The translations under genes were made by a program, and so were the position numbers. Below are positions 25,215 through 33,284 of a DNA stretch of 64,000 nt, piece by piece (position 1 is the stretch's first letter; every line of letters begins with the position of its first letter). The stretch covers positions 4,474,001 to 4,538,000 of the forward strand of contig NZ_CP045496.1 in the NCBI RefSeq assembly GCF_015500075.1, read 5' to 3'. The notes below the pieces were generated by a model. The model made no database searches. It had not been told where the DNA came from and worked only from the letters and a program-made list of their open reading frames with translations. Source of the DNA: Mesorhizobium sp. INR15 (GTDB lineage Bacteria > Pseudomonadota > Alphaproteobacteria > Rhizobiales > Rhizobiaceae).

Positions 25215-27035
25215 CTAGTTCGCTTTGCGCCACCAGGTCGGTAATTGATAGCCGTATATGGGTGTCTTGCGAGGATGTTCCAGATAGTTCCAATAGGCAA
25301 TCCACTGCTGGGTATTGTGCTGCATCGGCACCATGTAATTGCCGGAAATCAGCAATCGGTCGAGCACGCGAACGGCAGCGACATAGTCTTCTTTGGTGCG
25401 GGCGCGCAGCATTGCGTCGATCGCCGCATCCACAGCTGGATCGGCAACGCCAGCAAGGTTGAACGATCCTTCGGCCTTGGCGGCGGCGGATCCCCAGCGT
25501 CCGATCTGTTCGATACCCGGCGATAGCGAGTTGTTGAATCCGCTCGACCCAACCAGGACTTCAAAATCGAAACGCTGCTTGCGCGACTGGATCTGGTCGC
25601 CATCAAGGCTGCGGATGGTGAGATTGATGCCGATCTTCTCCAGCGTGCGCTGATAGATTCCGGCGAGGCGCTCCTCATCTTGTGACGAGGTCAATATCTC
25701 GAAACCGAAGGGCTTTCCCTCGGGATCGAGCATCACCCCATCCTGCACTTTGTAGCCAACGCTTTTCAGCAGATCGAAAGCGGCCTTCAGCACCTTGCGG
25801 TCCTGGCCCGAGCCGTCGGTAACCGGTGGCAGGTAGGTGCCATCCAAGACATCGGCCGGCACGCTGCCGGGGTAGGGCGCCAACAGCGCCTTTTCCCTCT
25901 CGTCGGCCGGATGGCCAAGCGCCGACAGTTCCGAATTCTGCCAATAGCTCATGGTTCGCGCGTATTTGCCGCCGAACAGGTTCTTGTTGGCCCATTCGAA
26001 GTCGTAGAGCATGCCAAGCGCGCGCCGAACGACCGGGTTGGCGAACTTCTGCAGCCGTGTGTTGAACAGGAAGCCGGTCACGACAGGCGGAATGCCTGTG
26101 TCGAAGGTTTCAGCGATGACCTCACCCTTGTGGAAGGCCGGGAAATCAAGATCGCGCTCGCGCTTGACCGGGTCGCTGTCGTCGTTGATGGCGCAAAGGC
26201 CTTTCTTGAAGGCCTCGAGCTTGGCATTGGCGTTGAGGAAATACTCGATGGTGATCTGGTCGTAATTGTCGAAGCCGCGCTTTGACGGGACATCCTTGCC
26301 CCAGTAATCGGGGTTGCGCTTGAACACAATGCGTTGGCCTGGTTGCACCTGCGCTATCGTATACGGGCCGCTGCCGATCAAGGGCTTCAGCGTTGTCTTG
26401 TCAAAAGTCCCCTTGTCGAAAGCGTGCTTCGGTATGATCGGCGTCAACGCGATGATCAGCGGAAACTCGCGGTCGGCCTTGTCGTTGAAAGTGAAGCGCA
26501 CACTGTGGTCGCCGGTCTTTTCGAGCTTGGCGATCCTGGCCATGCGGTCGCTGTAGGGCGGCCTGCCTTTTTCGGTATACACATCATAGCTGAACAGCAC
26601 GTCTTCCGGTGTTACCGGCTGGCCGTCCGACCACTTGGCGCTCGGGTTGAGATGGAACTCGATGCTCTTGCGCTCGGGATCCATATCCGCACTGTCGGCA
26701 ATCAATCCGTAGAGCGTGAACGCCTCGTCGGCATTGCGCTGCATCAGGGGTTCAAAGACGAGATTGCCAAAAATCGTGTCCATCATGCCGCGCGCGGTGG
26801 TGCGCAGGCTTTTCAGGATGAAGGGGTTGAGATTGTCGAAACTGCCGACGACGCAATAGGTGACGTTGCCGCCCTTGGGCGCATCGGGATTGACGTAGTT
26901 GAAATGAGTGAAATCGGCCGGCAATGCCGGCTCTCCTTGCATGGCGATCGCATATCTCGGCTCCGATAGCGCGGAGCCGGGTGACAGCGTCGAAAAGCAC
27001 AATGCGGCGATCAGCCAGACAAGAATGCGGCCCAT
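25215..27035 (-). CDS. Peptide ABC transporter substrate-binding protein (family 5, YejA-like)
   Basis: 606 residues with a signal peptide (MGRILVWLIAALCFSTLSPGSALS) and the family 5 core: NPFILKSLRTTARGMMDTIFGNLVFEPL, IEFHLNPSAKWSDGQPVTPEDVLFSYD and LIGSGPYTIAQVQPGQRIVFKRNPDYWG. Length and the YAIAMQGEPALPADFTHFNYVNPDAPKGG start match YejA, the binding protein of the YejABEF oligopeptide importer. No permease or ATPase gene follows; downstream is the DsbA-like gene. It is therefore an orphan binding protein or its transporter lies elsewhere. Confidence 0.9.
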   Translation of the reverse strand: MGRILVWLIAALCFSTLSPGSALSEPRYAIAMQGEPALPADFTHFNYVNPDAPKGGNVTYCVVGSFDNLNPFILKSLRTTARGMMDTIFGNLVFEPLMQRNADEAFTLYGLIADSADMDPERKSIEFHLNPSAKWSDGQPVTPEDVLFSYDVYTEKGRPPYSDRMARIAKLEKTGDHSVRFTFNDKADREFPLIIALTPIIPKHAFDKGTFDKTTLKPLIGSGPYTIAQVQPGQRIVFKRNPDYWGKDVPSKRGFDNYDQITIEYFLNANAKLEAFKKGLCAINDDSDPVKRERDLDFPAFHKGEVIAETFDTGIPPVVTGFLFNTRLQKFANPVVRRALGMLYDFEWANKNLFGGKYARTMSYWQNSELSALGHPADEREKALLAPYPGSVPADVLDGTYLPPVTDGSGQDRKVLKAAFDLLKSVGYKVQDGVMLDPEGKPFGFEILTSSQDEERLAGIYQRTLEKIGINLTIRSLDGDQIQSRKQRFDFEVLVGSSGFNNSLSPGIEQIGRWGSAAAKAEGSFNLAGVADPAVDAAIDAMLRARTKEDYVAAVRVLDRLLISGNYMVPMQHNTQQWIAYWNYLEHPRKTPIYGYQLPTWWRKAN

Positions 27036-27266
27036 GACCGTCTCCTAAATGGGTCGGCTTGATGATTCGATGGGCACCTTACATGACCTAGCAGCGCCAC
27101 GGCCAATCCCGACGCCAAGAATTGCTGCGCCTGGGCTGGATTCGCCAACACATGCAGTGTAACACGCCGTCCGAAGTCATTCTGTTGCCTCATTTCGGCA
27201 ACAGGTAGCTGGACCACACGGCGCGAAGAAGCCGGTCCCGGGATCATTTGAGAGGAAGTACACGAC

Positions 27267-27893
27267 ATGACGAGCCTGAACAGCAACGCGTATCGCCTTT
27301 CGGTCATGGCCGCTGGCGTGGTCGGCTTTCTAGGCGCCGAGCTTCCTGCGGCCAACGCGCAGCAGCAGCAAATTCCGCAAGGCTGGTTCAAGGCCTGCAC
27401 CAAGCAGGAAGATGTCGACATCTGCAATGTCCAGAACATCACCACCGCCGGCAACGGTCAGCTGATTACAGGCGTCAGCCTGATCGAACTGAAGGGCAAG
27501 GTGAACCGCAAGGTGTTCCAGGTCACCGTGCCGACGGGCCGCCTGGTGCCTCCCGGCATTGGCCTGCAGATCGACACCGGCAAGGCGCAGAAGCTCGACT
27601 ATGTCATTTGCTTCCCTGACCGCTGCGTGGCGGAAGTGCCTTTGACCGACCAACTGGTCGCTTCCTTCAAGAAGGGGCAGGCGATAACGCTCACCTCGGT
27701 CAATTTCCAGAACCAGCCGAACCCGATCAAGATCGCACTCAGCGGCTTCAGCGGCGCCTATGACGGCCCCGCGCTGCAGCAGTCGGATATCGAAGACCGG
27801 CAGAAGAAGCTTCAGGACTTCGTGGCCAAGAACAACCAGGATTTCGCCAAGAAGCTCAAGGACGAGCAGGACAAGGCGAAGACCGCCAACTGA
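27267..27893 (+). CDS. Invasion-associated locus B (IalB) family protein
   Basis: 208 residues with a signal peptide (cleavage near PAANAQ) and the IalB pattern: GWFKACTKQEDVDICNVQN, GQLITGVSLIEL, LVPPGIGLQIDTGKAQKLDYVICFPDRCVAEVPL and ITLTSVNFQNQPNPIKIALSGF. Four Cys form the usual pair of disulfides. IalB proteins are periplasmic or outer-membrane associated and linked to host-cell interaction in Bartonella and Brucella; in rhizobia the role is unclear. Terminator immediately downstream. Confidence 0.93.
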   Translation: MTSLNSNAYRLSVMAAGVVGFLGAELPAANAQQQQIPQGWFKACTKQEDVDICNVQNITTAGNGQLITGVSLIELKGKVNRKVFQVTVPTGRLVPPGIGLQIDTGKAQKLDYVICFPDRCVAEVPLTDQLVASFKKGQAITLTSVNFQNQPNPIKIALSGFSGAYDGPALQQSDIEDRQKKLQDFVAKNNQDFAKKLKDEQDKAKTAN

Positions 27894-27916
27894 TTTCCCG
27901 ATAAGAACGGAACAGC

Positions 27917-27945
27917 AAAAAAGCGGGGTCATGCCCCGCTTTTTT
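27917..27945. terminator. Strong bidirectional terminator after the IalB gene and hspQ
   Basis: AAAAAAGCGGGG (27917-27928), loop TCATG, CCCCGCTTTTTT (27934-27945): a perfect 12-bp stem with A-tract on one side and T-tract on the other. It serves the convergent IalB-family (+) and hspQ (-) genes. Confidence 0.92.
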
Positions 27946-27971
27946 AGTTTCCGTCGGCTCTGAGGCCGGCG

Positions 27972-28295
27972 CTAATGTTTTAATTGCCGTTTCGGCTCGT
28001 AGCGCCCGTCCGGCCGCTTGTCGAACATCTCCTTGATCTGCGGATGCCGCACCGGTTCGCCCGACTGGTCCGCGAGCAGGTTCTGCTCGGAAACGTAGGC
28101 TATGTATTCGGTGTCCGAATTCTCGGCGAGCAAGTGATAGAACGGCTGATCCTTGCGCGGCCGCACGTCGGCTGGGATCGCCTCGTACCATTCATCGGTG
28201 TTGGCGAATTGCGGGTCCACGTCGAAAATGATGCCACGGAACGGAAACAGCCGGTGGCGAACCACCTGTCCGATCGCGAATTTGGCTGTTTTCAT
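27972..28295 (-). CDS. hspQ: Heat shock protein HspQ
   Basis: 107 residues from ATG 28295 (an alternative start lies four codons upstream). The sequence AKFAIGQVVRHRLFPFRGIIFDVDPQFANTDEWYEAIP ... KDQPFYHLLAE ... YVSEQNLL matches HspQ/YccV. In enterobacteria HspQ is a specificity factor that enhances Lon protease. It is a small cytoplasmic beta-barrel protein. No heat-shock promoter was identified with confidence. Confidence 0.93.
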   Translation of the reverse strand: MKTAKFAIGQVVRHRLFPFRGIIFDVDPQFANTDEWYEAIPADVRPRKDQPFYHLLAENSDTEYIAYVSEQNLLADQSGEPVRHPQIKEMFDKRPDGRYEPKRQLKH

Positions 28296-28480
28296 CGTAC
28301 TCACCACTTGAATTCCTTAGCTTATCTGGCGCACAGGCCGCGTCAATTCAATCCCAAAGCAACCGCTTCCTCCCGAAGCGGCCGGTTTCTTTAAGCTACG
28401 CGTGAAATAGATCAAAGGTTTTGGTGGGAGAATGGGCGACGGTCGAAGCTCCGCGATGGCGCAGATCGCCGAAATGTTCG

Positions 28481-29692
28481 CTATCGGCGCACCGACCTTC
28501 GCAGTCCGCCGCCAATCGCGGCAAACCCGCTGCCTGGCCTAAGGCCCTCGCGCATGAAGAAGGCGCGAAGCGGAGCGAAGCCACCGAGCATGCCAAGACC
28601 GGCTCCGCGCGCCATCTGAGCCGGCAACATGTCGGAGAGCAGGGACATGTTGAGCAGATTGACCGCGCTGCTGCGCGCCAGGATGTCAGGCCGGCGCTTC
28701 AAATCATATGCGGCAAGAACCTTGGCCGCGCCTGGATCAGAGCGATTTTCACTAGCGATTCCAATCAGATCGCCAATATCCCTGATGCCAAGATTAAGAC
28801 CTTGCGCACCAATCGGCGGAAACACATGCGCGGCTTCACCGACAAGCGCCACCCGATGTTGGGCAAAACACAGCGGCGTCACCGCTGAAAGCGGGTAGAT
28901 TTGCCGGCCCGGCTCGACGGTTACCCGGCCGAGCATGGACTGCATCTGCTGCTCGACCCGCACCGAAAGCGCCGCATCATCCAACGCGGCGAGTTCCTTC
29001 GCCGTCTCGGGCTTCACCACCCAGACAAGGCTTGAGCGGTTGCCGGGCAGGGGGACCTGGGTGAACGGACCCGTCTCGGTGTGGAATTCGGTCGAGGTGA
29101 AAGTATGGTCGCTGCGATGGCTGAAATTGAGGACGAGCGCTGCCTGCGGATAGGAACGAGCCGATGTCGAGATGCCGGCGGCCTCGCGCGCCGGCGAAAG
29201 CCGTCCATCGGCGGCAACCGCCAACGGAGCCCTGACCTCACTGCCGTCGGCAAGCACCGCGCAGGCCTGCTCGGCATCAAGATGCCAGGTCTCCACCATC
29301 GACTTCCGCCAGTCGATGCCGGCTTGCGCGGCAACCGTCCTGGCAAGGGCTGGATTGAGAACGCTGTTGGGAAGGTTCAGCCCGAACTGGTCCTCATCAA
29401 TTTCGCTGGCGCGAAAGGTCACCACCGGACTGCGGATCAACCGGCTGGTGGCGTCGATGATCCGCATCACCTTCAAGGGCGCGGCCTTGGGCTTGAGGCC
29501 GTCGAGAATGCCCAGCCGCTCGAGGATTTTCAGGGCAGGGTTCATCAAGGCGGTGGTACGGCCGTCGGGACCGCCGGCTTCCAGGCCGATCAGCGTCACA
29601 GGAAAACCGGCTTCGGCGAAGCCGAGGGCGGCGATCAGCCCTGCCGGACCCGTGCCGGCAACCAATATCCGCGCTGTTTCCTGATGCTCCAA
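28481..29692 (-). CDS. UbiH/COQ6-family FAD-dependent hydroxylase
   Basis: 403 residues if the TTG at 29692 is used, which has a GGAAG upstream and begins MEHQETARILVAGTGPAGLIAAL; another TTG 17 codons upstream is also open. FAD motifs are VAGTGPAGLIAALG, APLAVAADGRLSPAREAAGI (the DG motif) and HRVALVGEAAHVFPPIGAQGLNLGIRDIGDL (GD-like motif). These match the UbiH/UbiF/VisC monooxygenases that hydroxylate the ubiquinone ring. The exact ring position cannot be told from sequence. Confidence 0.9.
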   Translation of the reverse strand: MEHQETARILVAGTGPAGLIAALGFAEAGFPVTLIGLEAGGPDGRTTALMNPALKILERLGILDGLKPKAAPLKVMRIIDATSRLIRSPVVTFRASEIDEDQFGLNLPNSVLNPALARTVAAQAGIDWRKSMVETWHLDAEQACAVLADGSEVRAPLAVAADGRLSPAREAAGISTSARSYPQAALVLNFSHRSDHTFTSTEFHTETGPFTQVPLPGNRSSLVWVVKPETAKELAALDDAALSVRVEQQMQSMLGRVTVEPGRQIYPLSAVTPLCFAQHRVALVGEAAHVFPPIGAQGLNLGIRDIGDLIGIASENRSDPGAAKVLAAYDLKRRPDILARSSAVNLLNMSLLSDMLPAQMARGAGLGMLGGFAPLRAFFMREGLRPGSGFAAIGGGLRRSVRR

Positions 29693-29762
29693 GATAGGCT
29701 TCCAGGTTGCGACGCGGGACGATCCACCTGACCCGCGAGTCAACTCGCATATAGGTCAATTC

Positions 29763-30701
29763 ATGCGGCTTGATCAACGCGGCGATTCGGCCCATTCGGT
29801 AGTCATGAGCGGTCCGCAGGACGATTTCAGCCATCTCGACCGCGCCGGCCGTGCCACGGCGAAGGTCGCACGCCGCCCGCGCACGGCGGTGAATGCCGTC
29901 GTCGTCGCGGGCATCGCGCTTGCCTGGCTGTGTCTCGCCGCGATGGCGATTCGCAACGCCGATGGACGCGCTGCCGGCATCAGCGCTCCTGGCGATGCGA
30001 TGCTCAAACTCCTGCCGAATTTGCCGCTGCCGGATTTCACGGAGCGATTCTTCGCATTGTGCATCACGCCGACACCACTGGACGGAGATGCCGGCTTGCG
30101 GATGGCGGCGCTGGTTCTGATGTGGTTCCTGATGGCGGTTGCGACCATGCTGCCTTCAGCGGCGCCGATGATCCGAACCTATTGCGAGATCGCCGACACC
30201 GCGCGCATCAAGGGCGAGCCGGTCGTTCATCCGCTGGTGCTGGTCGCGGGCTATCTTGGCGTCTGGCTCGCCGCGTCAGTGATGTTCGCGGCGCTCACCC
30301 TTGCCATCCACTCGGTTGCTGCATCCGACGAGGTGCTCGATCCCGTCGTGGGGATTGCCGGCGCATTGGCCTTGCTCATTGCTGGTCTCTATCAATTCAG
30401 CGGCCTGAAGGAAGCCTGTCTGCGGAAATGCAGGAACCCGTTCTCGATCCTGTTCGCGAACTGGAGTGCAAGGCCTGTTCGCATCTTCCGGCTTGGACTG
30501 GCGCAAGGCATGTGGTGCCTCGGCTGCTGCTGGGCATTGATGCTGGTGATGTTCGCCGTCGGCGTGATGAACGTCTTCTGGATGGCGCTGATCGGCTTGT
30601 TCACCCTGATCGAAAAACAGACCGCGGGCAGGCTTCCAACCCGGCTGGCTGGTGCGATACTGCTTGTCTGGGCAGCCGCGCTGCTTGTAGTCTCGGCGTG
30701 A
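29763..30701 (+). CDS. DUF2182 multi-pass membrane protein
   Basis: 312 residues from ATG 29763 (ATG 29805 also possible). Six or seven membrane segments are visible. Conserved DUF2182 features include the early WLCLAAMAI segment, AALVLMWFLMAVATMLPSAAPMI, LYQFSGLKEACLRKCRNPFSIL and a Gly/Cys-rich segment GMWCLGCCWALMLVMFAVGVMN. The family is described as predicted metal-binding integral membrane proteins. It is followed after 14 bp by a DUF1326 gene; the two families are often paired, so they probably work together. Confidence 0.88.
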   Translation: MRLDQRGDSAHSVVMSGPQDDFSHLDRAGRATAKVARRPRTAVNAVVVAGIALAWLCLAAMAIRNADGRAAGISAPGDAMLKLLPNLPLPDFTERFFALCITPTPLDGDAGLRMAALVLMWFLMAVATMLPSAAPMIRTYCEIADTARIKGEPVVHPLVLVAGYLGVWLAASVMFAALTLAIHSVAASDEVLDPVVGIAGALALLIAGLYQFSGLKEACLRKCRNPFSILFANWSARPVRIFRLGLAQGMWCLGCCWALMLVMFAVGVMNVFWMALIGLFTLIEKQTAGRLPTRLAGAILLVWAAALLVVSA

Positions 30702-30715
30702 GCAGGGGAAGTCCG

Positions 30716-31330
30716 ATGGCAGATCACGGCTGGGCAATGAAGGGAGAGCTCGTACTCTCCTGTAATTGCACTGTTTTTTGCCCTTGCGTGCTGTCCCTCG
30801 GCAATCATCCGCCGACCGAAGGCTATTGCCAGACCTGGGCCGGTTTCCGCATCGACGCAGGACACTTTGGCGATGTTGATCTCTCCGGTCTCAATCTCGG
30901 GCTGATCATGGAAATCCCCGGCTATATGAGCCGCGGCAACTGGACCGCCGGCCTGTTCATCGACAAGCGTGCCTCGGTTTACGCCGTCAAGGCTCTGACC
31001 AAGATTTTTACCGGCAAGGCGGGCGGAACCACGTCGCTGCTTTCCATTCTTGTTGGCAAATTTCTAGGTGTCGAGCAGGTACCGATCACCTATGAGACAC
31101 GTGACAAGACACGCATCTTCCAGATACCGAAGATCATCGACGGGGCGGTGACGCCAATTCCTGGGAAAGACCGCGACAAGGATACTGTGATCACCAACTC
31201 GGAATACTGGATCGCGCCGGAGATCATCGTGGCGAGGTCCGACAAGAGCAAGATGCGGGCTTTCGGCCGCAACTGGAATTTCGCAGGCCGCTCGGCCGAA
31301 ATCTGCAAGCTGGATTGGCGGGGCCCGTGA
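30716..31330 (+). CDS. DUF1326 protein
   Basis: 204 residues from ATG 30716, with GGGGAAG ribosome site. The N-terminus WAMKGELVLSCNCTVFCPCVLSLG carries the three-Cys CNCxxFCPC motif that defines DUF1326, likely a metal- or cluster-binding site; YCQTWAGFRIDAGHFGDVDLSGLNL follows. There is no signal peptide, so it is cytoplasmic or attached to its DUF2182 partner. It overlaps the next gene, pcs, at a GTGA, so DUF2182-DUF1326-pcs reads as one operon. Confidence 0.88.
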   Translation: MADHGWAMKGELVLSCNCTVFCPCVLSLGNHPPTEGYCQTWAGFRIDAGHFGDVDLSGLNLGLIMEIPGYMSRGNWTAGLFIDKRASVYAVKALTKIFTGKAGGTTSLLSILVGKFLGVEQVPITYETRDKTRIFQIPKIIDGAVTPIPGKDRDKDTVITNSEYWIAPEIIVARSDKSKMRAFGRNWNFAGRSAEICKLDWRGP

Positions 31331-32133
31331 GCAAGAATACCACAGCCAAGAAGATCAGGGATCGGATTCCGCGACCGAGGAAGAAGGTCACCTGGCCGCA
31401 GGCAAGGGCGTTTTCGGTCCACCTGCTTACCGCGTCGGGTTCGTTCCTGGCGTTTCTTTCGCTGGTCGCGGCCAGCGAGGAGCGCTGGACCGCGATGTTC
31501 TGGTGGCTCGGGCTGGCGCTGTTCGTCGACGGCATCGATGGGCCGATCGCGCGAAAGCTCGAGGTCAAGGAAATCCTGCCGACATGGTCGGGCGAACTGC
31601 TCGACAACATCATCGACTACGTTACCTATGTGCTGATCCCGGCCTTCGCGCTCTATCAGCGCGGCTTCATGGGCGAGGGGCTGTCGTTCCTGTCCGCGGC
31701 AATCATCGTGGTTTCCAGCGCCATCTACTATGCCGACACGGGCATGAAGACGAAGGAGAACTTCTTCAAAGGGTTTCCGGTGGTGTGGAACATGGTGGTA
31801 TTCACGCTGTTCGTCATCGAACCGGGCCAGTGGGTTTCCTTCGCCGTGGTGGTGGCGGCGGGCATCCTGACCTTCGTGCCGATCAACTTCATCCACCCGG
31901 TTCGCGTGGTGCGCCTGCGGCCGCTCAATCTTGGCATGACGCTGCTGTGGTGTGCCTTCGGTGCGCTGGCGTTGGCGCAGGCAGCCCTTGCCGCCTTCTA
32001 CGATCAGATTGGCGTGCTTGGGGAACAGGTCAGCGATTTCACCAAGATCGGCATTACCATCACCGGGCTTTATCTCGCCAGCATCGGCGGCATCATGCAA
32101 TTCTTTCCAAAACTCGGCGCCAAGAAGGCCTGA
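31327..32133 (+). CDS. pcs: Phosphatidylcholine synthase
   Basis: 268 residues from GTG 31327, which overlaps the DUF1326 stop (GTGA); a TTG four codons earlier is the alternative. Eight membrane segments and the CDP-alcohol phosphotransferase motif DGPIAR ... GELLDNIID with the longer 12-residue spacing seen in Pcs. It condenses choline with CDP-diacylglycerol to give phosphatidylcholine, a pathway known from Rhizobiales that live with eukaryotes. The coupling to two metal-associated DUF genes is unusual and unexplained. Confidence 0.95.
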   Translation: MSKNTTAKKIRDRIPRPRKKVTWPQARAFSVHLLTASGSFLAFLSLVAASEERWTAMFWWLGLALFVDGIDGPIARKLEVKEILPTWSGELLDNIIDYVTYVLIPAFALYQRGFMGEGLSFLSAAIIVVSSAIYYADTGMKTKENFFKGFPVVWNMVVFTLFVIEPGQWVSFAVVVAAGILTFVPINFIHPVRVVRLRPLNLGMTLLWCAFGALALAQAALAAFYDQIGVLGEQVSDFTKIGITITGLYLASIGGIMQFFPKLGAKKA

Positions 32134-32161
32134 CCAGCCCGTCTCCAAGGAAGACCTATCC

Positions 32162-33139
32162 ATGTCCAAAGCGATCCGCATCCACGCCCATGGCGGCCCG
32201 GAAGTCCTGACCTATGAGGACACGGATCCGGGCAAAGCTGGCGAAGGGCAAATCCTGATCCGGCATACCGCGATCGGCCTCAACTTTATCGATGTCTACC
32301 ATCGTTCGGGCCTTTACCCGCCGCCGGGCGGATTCCCGTTGATCGCGGGCAGCGAAGCCGCGGGCGTGGTGTTGGAGACCGGCCAAGGCATCGACTGGCT
32401 GAAGCCCGGCGACCGCGTTGCCTATGCGACGACCGTCGGTGCCTATGCCGAGCAGCGCGTGATCGCAGCAGACCGGGTGGTGAAAGTGCCTGACGGCATC
32501 AGCGACGAACAGGCCGCTGCCATGATGCTGAAAGGCATGACCGCGGAATATCTGTTGCGCCGCACATTCAAGGTAAAGGCGGGAGATACGATCCTGTTTC
32601 ACGCCGCCGCCGGCGGCGTCGGCCTGATCCTTGGCCAATGGGCGAAGCATCTCGGTGCGACTGTCATCGGCACTGCCAGTTCGACCGACAAGATCGAACT
32701 GGCCAAGGCGCATGGCTTCGACCATGTCATCAACTACAAGGAGCAGGATTTCGTTGCCGGTGTGGCCGCCATTACTGGCGGCAGGAAATGCGACGTCGTC
32801 TACGACTCGGTCGGCAACGACACGTTTCCGGCCTCGCTCGACTGTTTGAAGCCACTCGGCATGTTTGTCAGCTTTGGCCAGTCCTCAGGACCGATCCCGC
32901 CCTTCAGCATGTCATTGCTGGCGCAGAAAGGGTCTCTGTTCGCGACCCGGCCGACGCTGTTTGTCTACAATGCAAGACGCGAGGACCTCGAAGTGTCCGC
33001 CGCCGCCTTGTTTGATGTCGTGCTGAGCGGTGCGGTCGAGATCAAGATCAATCAGCGCTATGCGCTAAGCGATGCCGGCCAGGCGCATTCAGACCTCGAA
33101 GGGCGAAGGACGACGGGGACTACCATTCTCATCCCTTAG
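32162..33139 (+). CDS. NADPH:quinone oxidoreductase (zinc-free MDR family)
   Basis: 325 residues from ATG 32162, 28 bp after pcs. Features are KAIRIHAHGGPEVLTYED, LNFIDVYHRSGLYPPPGGFPLIAGSEAAG, GDRVAYATTVGAYAEQRVI and the NADPH-binding HAAAGGVGLILGQWAKHLGATVIGTAS. No zinc-binding Cys set is present, so this is the QOR/zeta-crystallin branch, which reduces quinones by one electron or reduces other electrophiles. Probably read through from pcs. Confidence 0.93.
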   Translation: MSKAIRIHAHGGPEVLTYEDTDPGKAGEGQILIRHTAIGLNFIDVYHRSGLYPPPGGFPLIAGSEAAGVVLETGQGIDWLKPGDRVAYATTVGAYAEQRVIAADRVVKVPDGISDEQAAAMMLKGMTAEYLLRRTFKVKAGDTILFHAAAGGVGLILGQWAKHLGATVIGTASSTDKIELAKAHGFDHVINYKEQDFVAGVAAITGGRKCDVVYDSVGNDTFPASLDCLKPLGMFVSFGQSSGPIPPFSMSLLAQKGSLFATRPTLFVYNARREDLEVSAAALFDVVLSGAVEIKINQRYALSDAGQAHSDLEGRRTTGTTILIP

Positions 33140-33284
33140 TACGCTGAGCCTTGCTATCCCTTGAATTTCCGCTGAAATTCTTGAAGCTCTTTCAAGACGC
33201 GTGCCGCTTTCCGATGGGAGCCGGCCGCGCCTACGATGCTTGCGGGAACACAGAACATATCTGGCAAACCAGATGGGAGGCACT

